Shown piece by piece: positions 43,333 through 54,104 of a DNA stretch of 64,000 bases. Source of the DNA: Megaleporinus macrocephalus (lineage: Eukaryota > Chordata > Actinopteri > Characiformes > Anostomidae); assembly GCA_021613375.1 (NCBI GenBank), contig CM038718.1, positions 40,668,557-40,732,556 of the forward strand, given 5' to 3'. The notes beneath the pieces were generated by a model that searched no databases, had not been told where the DNA came from, and was given only the letters and a program-made list of their open reading frames with translations. Each line of letters begins with the position of its first letter. Positions within the stretch are counted from its first letter, which is position 1. A program made the position numbers and the translations under genes.

Positions 43333-46257
43333 CTGTGAGTAGAGACAAAAAACGAGAGAGAGACCTGAACATGATGATTTAGATCAGGGGCCAGATTGGA
43401 CAATATCAGAACAGCTAAGGGCCGCTCTCTCTTCCCACAAGCATTATTCATAAATCATATATACACTGTTTGTACAGAATAATAATAATTATTAAACTGA
43501 TTAATTTAATTTGACTGTAACTGCAGCAGCAGGAGATCAACAGAGTAAACAGTGTTACAGCATTACTGTATATCACTCAGTCACTGTATCACTAAACTTA
43601 ATAACTCAATAACAGTAAGTTTAATATTTCTAATATATATACTGTATATCACTCAGTCACTGTATCACCAAACTCAATAACAGCAAGTCTTATATTTCTA
43701 ATATATATACTGTATATCACTCAGTCACTGTATCACCAAACTTAATAACTCAATAACAGTAAGTTTAATATTTCTAATATATATACTGTATATCACTCAG
43801 TCACTGTATCACCAAACTTAATAACTCAATAACAGCAAGTCTAATATTTCTAATATATATACTGTATATCACTCAGTCACTGTATCACCAAACTCAATAC
43901 CAGCAAGTCTTATATTTCTAATATATATACTGTATATCACTCAGTCACTGCATCACCAAACTTAATAACTCAATAACAGCAAGTCTAATATTTCTAATAT
44001 ATATACTGTATATCACTCAGTCACTGTATCACCAAACTTAATAACTCAATAACAGCAAGTCTAATATTTCTAATATATATACTGTATATCACTCAGTCAC
44101 TGTATCACCAAACTCAATAACAGCAAGTCTAATATTTCTAATATATATACTGTATATCACTCAGTCACTGTATCACCAAACTCAATAACAGCAAGTCTAA
44201 TATTTCTAATATATATACTGTATATCACTCAGTCACTGTATCACCAAACTCAATAACAGCAAGTCTAATATTTCTAATATATATACTGTATATCACTCAG
44301 TCACTGTATCACCAAACCTAATAACTCAATAACAGCAAGTCTAATATTTCTAATATATATACTGTATATCACTCAGTCACTGTATCACCAAACTCAATAC
44401 CAGCAAGTCTTATATTTCTAATATATATACTGTATATCACTCAGTCACTGTATCACCAAACTTAATAACTCAATAACAGCAAGTCTAATATTTCTAATAT
44501 ATATACTGTATATCACTCAGTCACTGCATCACTAAACTTAATAACTCAATAACAGCAAGTCTAATATTTCTAATATATATACTGTATATCACTCAGTCAC
44601 TGTATCACCAAACCTAATAACTCAATAACAGCAAGTCTAATATTTCTAATATATATACTGTATATCACTCAGTCACTGTATCACCAAACTTAATAACTCA
44701 ATAACAGCAAGTCTAATATTTCTAATATATATACTGTATATCACTCAGTCACTGTATCACCAAACTTAATAACTCAATAACAGCAAGTCTAATATTTCTA
44801 ATATATATACTGTATATCACTCAGTCACTGTATCACCAAACTTAATAACTCAATAACAGCAAGTCTAATATTTCTAATATATATACTGTATATCACTCAG
44901 TCACTGCATCACCAAACTTAATAACTCAATAACAGTAAGTTTAATATTTCTAATATATATATACTGTATATCACTCAGTCACTGCATCACTAAACTTAAT
45001 AACTCAATAACAGCAAGTCTAATATTTCTAATATATATACTGTATATCACTCAGTCACTGCATCACCAAACTTAATAACTCAATAACAGCAAGTCTAATA
45101 TTTCTAATATATATACTGTATATCACTCAGTCACTGCATCACCAAACTTAATAACTCAATAACAGCAAGTCTAATATTTCTAATATATATACTGTATATC
45201 ACTCAGTCACTGTATCACCAAACTCAATAACAGCAAGTCTAATATTTCTAATATATATACTGTATATCACTCAGTCACTGTATCACCAAACTTAATAACT
45301 CAATAACAGCAAGTCTAATATTTCTAATATATATACTGTATATCACTCAGTCACTGCATCACCAAACTTAATAACTCAATAACAGCAAGTCTAATATTTC
45401 TAATATATATACTGTATATCACTCAGTCACTGTATCACCAAACTTAATAACTCAATAACAGCAAGTCTTATATTTCTAATATATATACTGTATATCACTC
45501 AGTCACTGCATCACCAAACTTAATAACTCAATAACAGCAAGTCTAATATTTCTAATATATATACTGTATATCACTCAGTCACTGCATCACCAAACTCAAT
45601 AACTCAATAACAGCAAGTCTAATATTTCTAATATATATACTGTATATCACTCAGTCACTGCATCACCAAACCTAATAACTCAATAACAGCAAGTCTAATA
45701 TTTCTAATATATATACTGTATATCACTCAGTCACTGCATCACCAAACTTAATAACTAACTTTGGTCCTTTTTGGTCGTTTTGGAGATCATTGTTTTTCTT
45801 TGGACAGCGATGATGAGATGTTATGACTCCCTCACAGGAGTGTGTTTATAATTAGTGAGCTTGCTCCTTCTTACCCATCCTCCCATGTTGCAGATCCACT
45901 GCAGTAACTTCCTCCTGAAGTAATCCAGACTTAACGCCAGTATGTCCGAGAACACGGCTGGCAAACGAGCGAGGACCATCTAGAGGAGAACGAATGAAGG
46001 AATCATTATACAAACACCATACATACAGAGCTACTGGACAGGTCAGTGTACTGGTCAGTGTACTGGTCAGTGTGCTGGTCAGTGTGCTGGTCAGTGTACT
46101 GGTCAGTGTACGAGTTTGAGCAGGACCTTCGCGGACAGTTTTCCAATGGAGTAGAAGAGCACGATAATTCTTCCCCAGTTAATCTCCTCATTGCTGAAGA
46201 CTTTCTCCACCAGCTTCCAGAAACTGCTCTTATCAGCCACAAGGACTAACCCGTCAA

Positions 46258-46308
<51 letters not shown>

Positions 46309-46309
46309 G

Positions 46310-46358
<49 letters not shown>

Positions 46359-46438
46359 AACAGGAAGTTCTGAATGTGTGTTAAATTGTTTAATGTTGTT
46401 GACTATGTTTTTAAAAATCAATATATATCTATATATTA

Positions 46439-46477
<39 letters not shown>

Positions 46478-47042
46478 TCAACCACAACATTAAACCACTG
46501 TATCAGCAGTGAGAATCGTCCACCAACCAAAACTATCCGGACAGCAGTGTCCTGTGGACGGCGTCCTGTGTCCACTGATGAAGAACTAGAGGAACTCAAA
46601 CTGTGCAGCAGCAGATGAGCTACTGTCTCTGACTTTACATCTACAAGGTGGACCAGCAGGTAGTAGGAGTGTCTAATAGAGTGGACAGTGAGTGGACAGT
46701 GAGTGGACAGTGAGTGGACAGTGAGTGGACACAGTGTTTAAACACTCCTACAGCACTGCTCTGTGGGTCCTGATCATTAATAAACAGTGATATGTGTAGC
46801 TGTTTGAGAAGTTTGAACTAACAGCAGATCACGCCTCTCACACTTCTGGATGAAACACTACATCCTCTTACTCATTAAACTGCTGATCCTGATCCAGCCG
46901 GTCGCCGATCACCCTGATGGTTAACGCCAGCTGCTCCAACAGTCTCTGATCCTGAGGGTTGGAGATTGGTTTAGATTTCGGAAGGCAAAGTGACGAGGTA
47001 TCTACTTCTGGACCAACGGTCTTCACCTGATCCTCCACCACC
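43177..47042 (-). CDS. BAX-type pro-apoptotic BCL-2 family protein (partial gene)
   Basis: Four minus-strand exons (171, 136, 105 and 156 nt) join in frame to about 189 codons. BAX proteins move to the mitochondrial outer membrane and oligomerise to release cytochrome c. Visible are a BH3 helix (LALTIRVIGDRLD), BH1 (NEEINWGRIIVLFYSIGKL), the helix 5-6 region and BH2 (SLDYFRRKLLQWICNMGGW), and a C-terminal anchor (TGLVLVFLTGALLGGIIMW followed by RLNRCK). The spacing from KL of BH1 to W of BH2 is 33 residues, as in BAX. BAK and BOK fit worse. The N-terminal helix 1 exon(s) were not found and may lie in or beyond the N gap. A divergent paralog such as fish baxb is possible. Confidence 0.88.
43564..45756. 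repeat. 68/76-bp minisatellite in BAX intron
   Basis: About 30 units containing actgtatatcactcagtcac and caagtctaatatttctaata. Two length classes of 68 and 76 bp differ by the octamer ttaataac. The array fills most of the intron between the 105-nt exon and the last exon. Confidence 0.96.
45875..45979 (-). CDS. BAX exon, 105 nt, helix 5-6 and BH2
   Basis: Encodes MVLARLPAVFSDILALSLDY then FRRKLLQWICNMGGW. Acceptor cctctag, donor tgg|gtaaga; phase 0 at both ends. Confidence 0.9.
46034..46115. repeat. 12-bp minisatellite beside BAX splice donor
   Basis: Six to seven units of ctggtcagtgta begin about a dozen bases downstream (gene sense) of the donor of the 136-nt exon. Confidence 0.9.
46127..46262 (-). 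CDS. BAX exon, 136 nt, with BH1
   Basis: Encodes MIDGLVLVADKSSFWKLVEK then VFSNEEINWGRIIVLFYSIG and KLSAK. The acceptor follows directly on a long CT microsatellite. The donor aag|gtcctg is weak beyond the gt, but its use gives perfect BAX spacing. Confidence 0.88.
46264..46356. repeat. (GA)n microsatellite at BAX acceptor
   Basis: About 90 bp of ga repeats with a few gc interruptions. On the gene strand it is (CT)n and forms the entire polypyrimidine tract of the 136-nt exon. Confidence 0.95.
46441..46475. repeat. (AC)n microsatellite
   Basis: About 17 AC dinucleotides. Confidence 0.95.
46500..46800 (+). repeat. Degenerate dispersed fish repeat
   Basis: Contains caaccaaaactatccggaca, atgaagaactagaggaactc and a short array of gagtggacagt. 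This family's end resembles the 45-bp unit amplified at 38.8-39.5 kb. Confidence 0.65.
46872..47042 (-). CDS. BAX exon, 171 nt, with BH3
   Basis: Encodes VVEDQVKTVGPEVDTSSLCL then a linker and QLALTIRVIGDRLDQDQQFN. The LxxxIxxIGD pattern is the BH3 helix. Acceptor gtcttgcag, donor ga|gtaagagg in phase 2. Confidence 0.9.
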
Positions 47043-47292
47043 CTGCAAGACACACAGGAGACGCTGAGAGTGAAGCTGTAATAACACAGTTAACACACTG
47101 TAATACACCACAGTGGCTCACGACAGCCTGACTGAGTGCTATCATTATATATTTATGTCTTGAATGATTATTATTATTAAAAAAGCAATTAAATGTATAT
47201 ATTTTATCTCTTGCTGTTAAAATATATATATATAATATATAATTATAGACTGTTCATATCTTTGTTACAAAATCATCAAGGGATCAAATATT

Positions 47293-47332
<40 letters not shown>

Positions 47333-47544
47333 AATTGGAAATATAAAACAGGTCTGTATTGCTACATACGTTTTAGAATCTAAATTTTTAGAAAGCTGAC
47401 ATTTATTGGTTTTACTGGGAAATTAATCATCCAAAAAACGTAATACTTAATGGTGAGTATCGCCAGAGTCAGTTTTAAGACCGTTTCCCTTCATACATGA
47501 TATTTTAACTGCAGTACATGTACTTCAGTATATTATTGTATTAA

Positions 47545-48000
47545 GTACAAAGGTGGGTAGTAACTATTACAGTTACTCAGTACTTGTACTTCAGTATATT
47601 ATTGTATTAAGTACAGAGGTGGGGTAGTAACTATTACAGTTACTCAGTACTTGTACTTCAGTATATTATTGTATTAAGTACAGAGGTGGGTAGTAACTAG
47701 TTACAGTTACTCAGTACTTGTACTTCAGTATATTATTGTATTAAATACAGAGGTGGGTAGTAACTAGTTACAGTTACTCAGTACTTGTACTTCAGTATAT
47801 TATTGTATTAAGTACAGAGGTGGGTAGTAACTATTACAGTTACTCAGTACTTGTACTTCAGTATATTATTGTATTAAGTACAGAGGTGGGTAGTAACTAG
47901 TTACAGTTACTCAGTACTTGTACTTCAGTATATTATTGTATTAAGTACAGAGGTGGGTAGTAACTAGTTACAGTTACTCAGTACTTGTACTTCAGTATAT
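47545..48000. repeat. 67-bp minisatellite cut by the gap
   Basis: About seven units of 65-67 bp (ggtgggtagtaactagttac then ttcagtatattattgtatta). The array runs into the N gap, which is probably why assembly failed there. Confidence 0.93.
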
Positions 48001-49000
48001 NNNNNNNNNNNNNNNNNNNNNNNNNNNNNNNNNNNNNNNNNNNNNNNNNNNNNNNNNNNNNNNNNNNNNNNNNNNNNNNNNNNNNNNNNNNNNNNNNNNN
48101 NNNNNNNNNNNNNNNNNNNNNNNNNNNNNNNNNNNNNNNNNNNNNNNNNNNNNNNNNNNNNNNNNNNNNNNNNNNNNNNNNNNNNNNNNNNNNNNNNNNN
48201 NNNNNNNNNNNNNNNNNNNNNNNNNNNNNNNNNNNNNNNNNNNNNNNNNNNNNNNNNNNNNNNNNNNNNNNNNNNNNNNNNNNNNNNNNNNNNNNNNNNN
48301 NNNNNNNNNNNNNNNNNNNNNNNNNNNNNNNNNNNNNNNNNNNNNNNNNNNNNNNNNNNNNNNNNNNNNNNNNNNNNNNNNNNNNNNNNNNNNNNNNNNN
48401 NNNNNNNNNNNNNNNNNNNNNNNNNNNNNNNNNNNNNNNNNNNNNNNNNNNNNNNNNNNNNNNNNNNNNNNNNNNNNNNNNNNNNNNNNNNNNNNNNNNN
48501 NNNNNNNNNNNNNNNNNNNNNNNNNNNNNNNNNNNNNNNNNNNNNNNNNNNNNNNNNNNNNNNNNNNNNNNNNNNNNNNNNNNNNNNNNNNNNNNNNNNN
48601 NNNNNNNNNNNNNNNNNNNNNNNNNNNNNNNNNNNNNNNNNNNNNNNNNNNNNNNNNNNNNNNNNNNNNNNNNNNNNNNNNNNNNNNNNNNNNNNNNNNN
48701 NNNNNNNNNNNNNNNNNNNNNNNNNNNNNNNNNNNNNNNNNNNNNNNNNNNNNNNNNNNNNNNNNNNNNNNNNNNNNNNNNNNNNNNNNNNNNNNNNNNN
48801 NNNNNNNNNNNNNNNNNNNNNNNNNNNNNNNNNNNNNNNNNNNNNNNNNNNNNNNNNNNNNNNNNNNNNNNNNNNNNNNNNNNNNNNNNNNNNNNNNNNN
48901 NNNNNNNNNNNNNNNNNNNNNNNNNNNNNNNNNNNNNNNNNNNNNNNNNNNNNNNNNNNNNNNNNNNNNNNNNNNNNNNNNNNNNNNNNNNNNNNNNNNN
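48001..49000. other. Assembly gap, exactly 1000 N
   Basis: A run of exactly 1000 n, likely a placeholder size. Long open frames that span it are artefacts. Confidence 0.99.
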
Positions 49001-49213
49001 GAGAGAGAGGGAGAGAGAGAGAGAGGAAGAGAGGGAGCTAGAGAGGGAGAGAGAGAAGAAGACAGAGATGGTTAGAGAGAGAGGAAGAACAGGAAGAGTG
49101 AGAGAGAGACAGAGGGGGAGAGTGAGGGAAGGAGGTAGTGAAAGAGAGAAAGAGAGAGAGATAGAGGAAGAGAGAGAAGAAGAGAGATGGTTAGAGAGAG
49201 AGGAAGGAGAGGA
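49001..49213. repeat. GA-rich tract
   Basis: Degenerate gagaga/aggaag DNA following the gap. Confidence 0.9.
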
Positions 49214-49214
49214 A

Positions 49215-49866
49215 GTCCAGCCCAGAGTCCAGAACCTCAGCATTACTGAATAGACAGACCACCCTAGAGTCCAGAACCTCAGCATCACTGAATGGACTGA
49301 CCATCCCAGAGTCCAGAACCTCAAAATTACTGAATGGACTGACCACCCTAGTGTCCAGAACCTCAGCATCACTGAATGGACTGACCACCCTAGAGTCCAG
49401 AATCCCAACATCACTAAATGGAATGACCACCTCAGAGTCCAGAAACTCAACATCACGTAATAGACTGACCACTCCAGAGTCCTGAATCTCCCCCAGAGTC
49501 CAGAAGCTCAACATCACTGAATGGACTGACCACCTCAGAATCCAGAAACTCAACATCACGTAATAGACTGACCACTCCAGAGTCCTGAATCTCCCCCAGA
49601 GTCCAGAAGCTCAACATCACTGAATGGACTGACCACCCAAGAGTCCAGAACCTCGACATCACTACATGAACTGGCCACCCCAGAGTCCAGAAGCTCAACA
49701 TCACTGAATGGACTGACCACCCAATAGTCCAGAACCTCGACATCACTACATGAACTGGCCACCCCAGAGTCCAGAAGCTCAACATCACGTAATGGACTGA
49801 CCACCCCAGAGTCCAGAACCTCGACATCACTACATGAACTGGCCACCCCAGAGTCCAGAACCTCAA
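49215..49866 (-). repeat. 42-bp minisatellite, locus 2
   Basis: About 15 units, the reverse complement of the locus 1 motif (ccccagagtccagaacctca then acatcactgaatggactgac). Some units are shortened to about 34 bp or carry tacatgaactggcc variants. It passes at 49.87 kb into the dispersed repeat (gtttggtgttatttggatgg). Confidence 0.94.
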
Positions 49867-49869
49867 CAT

Positions 49870-50223
49870 AACTGAATGTGTTTGGTGTTATTTGGATGGT
49901 GAGAAGCAGAAGCAGCTTCTAAGACTGAACTGAACTGAAAGAGAGTCTCCTGAGAGGAATAGAAGCTGCAGTGAAGGTAAAGAGCGACACACGGAACACT
50001 CAAACATCTGATACGAACAGCGTGTCGTGATTGTGCCTGGAGATTAAATAAATGATGGGTGGTCTCTGACTCTGCTACAGTATTGTATGTTGTGAAAATG
50101 TCAGGTTTTGCGTTGTTATGCCTTTGCCACATTGCCAACACTTCATTTTCAGTTGATTTAGCCACAGTGTTTAGAAGAAGGTACGCTGGTAAAGTAAGCA
50201 CTGGATTGGCATCACGTTGGGAG

Positions 50224-50288
<65 letters not shown>

Positions 50289-50700
50289 AATAAACGAAAC
50301 GTGTTCACCAAAAGCTCCCTGACAGCCTCGGACGACAGAAGTGACTCAGCCCACCAAACCACAGCTTCAGACAAAAGATGCAGAACGTCAGGCCTGAAAC
50401 ATTCAAACATGTCATTCAACACAGAAGCGTCGGCTATGATATATCCATATATGTCCAGCTGCGGTTAAATGCAGCCCTTCAGCGCTGCTCCAGGATCAGC
50501 ACCCACACCTAAATTCCCCTGAATGTAACTTTAGCCCACACGGGGCAGAATTACACACCCACAGTGCCCATGAGCAGAAGTAGGTTGGCAAAGGTTCCTT
50601 CACTCCAGACATTAAAGCCAAACATCTGACTTCTGCATGGTTTACACATGAGTGATTCCTTTACAGTCATTTAATGAAGGTCACATGATTGATGGAAGAA
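49870..50700. other. No supported gene; includes (GA)n
   Basis: A (GA)n run lies at 50.23-50.28 kb. A minus-strand frame of 112 codons at 49863-50201 contains protein-like sequence (for example MWQRHNNAKPDIFTTYN), but its end is repeat-derived and I do not recognise it. Confidence 0.4.
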
Positions 50701-50777
50701 CTTTGGAGGACTATTGGGATACAATACTGTTACCCAAGTATTATTATTATTAGTAGAAGTATTAGTATTATTATTAT

Positions 50778-50940
50778 TCTGTTTGATCTGATCGGGGATG
50801 ATGTGATTGGGGGCAGTTTTGTACTATGTTTAATAAATAGCACTTTGTTCGTCCCCAATAGGAATGAATGGAGAGCTAATACACTAGCAACACCTTGTAA
50901 AGGGGGAATCCTGGGGTCTCCAGTGGTCTCCAACACAAAC
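50778..50940 (+). repeat. Direct duplicate bracketing 42-bp array, left copy
   Basis: Contains gtttgatctgatcggggatg and acaccttgtaaagggggaat, repeated at 51.36-51.53 kb with few changes. Confidence 0.92.
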
Positions 50941-50944
50941 ATCA

Positions 50945-51361
50945 TGGAATGGACTGACCACCTCAGAGTCCAGAACCTCAAAATTACTGAATAGACAGAC
51001 CACCCTAGAGTCCAGAATCTCAGCATCACTAAATGGACGGGCCACCCCAAAGTCCAGAAACTCAACATCACATAATGGACTGACCACCCCAGAGTCCAGA
51101 ACCTCAGCATTACTGAATGGACTGACCACCCCAGAGTCCAGAAGCTCAACATCAATGAATGGACTGAACACCCTAGAGTCTAGAACCTCAGCATCACTGA
51201 ATGGACTGACCACCCCAGAGTCCAGAAAATCACCATCACATAATGGACTGACCACCCCAAAGTCCAGAACCTGAGCATTACTGAATGGACTGACCACCCC
51301 AGAGTCCAGAACCTCAGCATTACTGAATGGACTGACCACCCCAGGGTCCAAAAACTCAACA
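50945..51361 (-). repeat. 42-bp minisatellite, locus 3
   Basis: About 10 units of the locus 1 motif (reverse complement) lie exactly between two direct copies of a 160-bp segment. Confidence 0.95.
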
Positions 51362-51525
51362 TCTGTTTGATCTGATCGGGGATGATGTGCTTGGGGGCAG
51401 TTTTGTACTATGTTTAATAAATAACACTTTATTCGTCCCCAATAGGAATGAATGGAGAGCTAATACACTAGCAACACCTTGTAAAGGGGGAATCCTGGGG
51501 TCTCCAGGGGTCTCCAACACAAATA
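51362..51525 (+). repeat. Direct duplicate bracketing 42-bp array, right copy
   Basis: Second copy of 50.78-50.94 kb. It continues into the family of about 340 bp. Confidence 0.92.
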
Positions 51526-51830
51526 TACACAATTTATTATACTAGCAAACCCACCAGCGAACCTACACGTTTCTTCTGATTTCATAGGAATGTTGATGAT
51601 GGTCAACTCTGGAATATCTGACATGCAAAATCCGCTTTCTCTGGGGACTACTACTATGCCTCACAGCACCCTGTGGCATGTATCCCTCCACCATGAATGG
51701 AGTTTAATACCAAAACTGTCATAAAACAATGTCTAAGGGATTAGGACATGTATTTATGACTATTTACTATATCCTATAACTTTCTAAGGGGGGCGTCTTA
51801 GAGGTGGACGTCTGGTTCCAATTAGCGCCA
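51495..51830 (+). repeat. Dispersed family of about 340 bp, copy 1
   Basis: Shares ggggtctcca, cacccaccagtgaacctac-like and gtatccctccacca segments with 53.0-53.4 kb (inverted) and 59.6-60.4 kb. No frame is conserved. Confidence 0.7.
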
Positions 51831-52289
51831 CTGTAAATAGTTCTGACTGTATCTAGTACCACACAGAAACACTCTATAGACGACTGTGTTTACATCTCAC
51901 AGTCTTTAACCATGTGGGATACCATAGCATGTGTTTATTATTACCTATCTTACAGCAACCCAACCACTAGGGGTGAGAATCACTGAAGGTCCTTTGATAT
52001 GATATTGCAATACTTATGACGTGATATATTATTATTGTGATTTTTCAATATGCTTATATGAGCATTGCAATAACATAAACCAAAGGAACATTAAGCATTG
52101 TTCTAGTCACATAGGAATCCACTGAAGTCCTTTCTGCCTTAACTAAAGCAGTTGATTTCGTTATTCCAGGACCAACAGTTTCATTTGAGTGTGCAATTCA
52201 TATCAATTCATAATAGAATATCAATTCTTGGTGTCTGGGAATTGATACGATATTGCCACTCAAAATATATCAATAAGATCCTCTATGCT

Positions 52290-52540
52290 GAAGATCGTTC
52301 TGGGTCGTAGAGGGCACTGGAACCTATCCCAGCACTCACTGCGTGGGTGTAGGCCAGAAAACACCCTTGATTAGTCCATCACAGGGCATATACCTTCATA
52401 CCTACTCATCTTTGGACTGTGGGAGGACAGCAAAGCAGCCAGACACTGAGAAAACATGCAGACTTCACACAGACCCAACCAGGGCACTGAACCTAGACCC
52501 TTCTTGCTGTGAGGCTACACCGCAACCCACTGTGCCATCC
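52290..52540 (-). mobile_element. SINE/L2-like element, near complete
   Basis: On the minus strand it reads gtgtagcctcacagcaagaa, a degenerate B-box region (ggttcagtgccc), ctgcatgttttctcagtgtc and gggataggttccagtgccct. This is the usual order in fish SINE/L2-type repeats and the best local relative of the A-box array and tail at 32.5-36.5 kb. Confidence 0.75.
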
Positions 52541-53014
52541 CCCTGTCTTGCTTCTCCACCCACTTCCAACAACCATCCATGTCACCATAGGGAACACATA
52601 GCAATATCTTAGCACCACTGTGACCACCTACCATGATGACACCCCAGCATCTGTATGGAAAGCATATGAATACCACGTCAAACATATAGATAATAATAAA
52701 AAATGATATTCTAACACCTTAAACGTTATAGTAACCAGTCAAGCAACCACCCGGGAGCTGCACAAGCTTCAGAGAAGGCTCTTACCCGCATGCCGCACAG
52801 TGACAGACCTGTAATAGTCATTTGTTTACTAACAGTCATTCACATCATCTGTTCTTTCTAATTAAACCTCAGAGCTTTTACATTAGATGCCATGTAGGAG
52901 TTAATTGGTACCAAACAGCCCATATACGGCACTTCCTGTAATCTTAACAACTGTTACTAAAGCAAAGAAAGAAATGCTTAGTCAGTAACTGTTCACAGTG
53001 GTGGTGAATAGAAC

Positions 53015-53370
53015 CAGACGTCCACTTCTGAAAGCTCCCTCACAGAAAGTTGTTACAGTAGATGGTTATAAATACACTGTCTGACGTCTGAGACGCTGTT
53101 TATGAGAGTTTTGGCCTTAAACTCCATTTATGGTGGAAGGATACATAACATGCTGGACACTGTGAGGCAAAATAGTCCCCCAAAGAAAGATTTCACCATC
53201 GACATTCCATTAAAACTCCATAGAAACATGTAAAACACGTGTAGCTTCACTGGTGGGTTTGATAGTAAATATAATGTGTATATGTGTGTTGTAGACATGG
53301 AGACCCCTGGTTCCCATCACCACCACTGTTTACACCGTCTGACCCAATTCACACCAAAACTATAAAATCT
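53015..53370 (-). repeat. Dispersed family of about 340 bp, copy 2 (inverted)
   Basis: Inverted relative to copy 1 (ggtggaaggatacataacat, gacccctggttcccatcacc). Confidence 0.75.
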
Positions 53371-53504
53371 CTCTGTTTACATACAACACATTCAGGTATG
53401 CAGAAATTTTAAAAGACTGGTGGAATTCCCCTGGAGTACTAAAAGCATATGTAAATAAAATGTGTGTGTCTGTGTAAGAGAGATTATACATACATACACT
53501 TGCT

Positions 53505-53517
53505 CTCTCTCTCTCCC

Positions 53518-53549
<32 letters not shown>

Positions 53550-53553
53550 CCTC

Positions 53554-53595
<42 letters not shown>
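53505..53595. repeat. (CT)n microsatellite
   Basis: About 90 bp of ct repeats with scattered cc. A (GA)n run follows at 53.69-53.73 kb and (GATA)n at 53.79-53.83 kb. Confidence 0.93.
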
Positions 53596-53689
53596 CCCAG
53601 ATGCTTTTTATCAGAGCTGCAGGATGGCTCTTGTTTACATGTGGCTGACAAGCAGCTTCCTGTGTCCCAAGGTCGAAGGGCTAGGGCTC

Positions 53690-53732
<43 letters not shown>

Positions 53733-54104
53733 AAGCAATGGAGACAGATGCACAGAGAGAAAAAAGGCAGCATTGGTTAAAGACAAAGGAATATAGATAG
53801 ATAGATAGATAGATAGATAGAGATAAAGAGATGGATAGATAGGGTTAAAAGGGGGATTGAGACAGAATGAAAAAGCCCCCCCTGTTTCCAACTAGGTCAG
53901 CGTTACTGTGGGAGCTTCCCGCCCAGGAAAGCGGAGCTGCTGTGGTGAAAAATGTGTTTTTGGAAACTGCAGCGCAAAAAAACTCCAACACTTACAAACA
54001 ACATCCTTAATAAGAGTTTCACTTTTACAACCTCGGCCTGGAATTCTCTCCCATTTCAATCAGCAACCAGGAACACTCATTACATACGGTACGCACTGAC
54101 ATCA

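Noticed and set aside
47978..49456. Frames of 422 and 492 codons across the gap
   Set aside because: Most of each frame is N, so the open length is meaningless.
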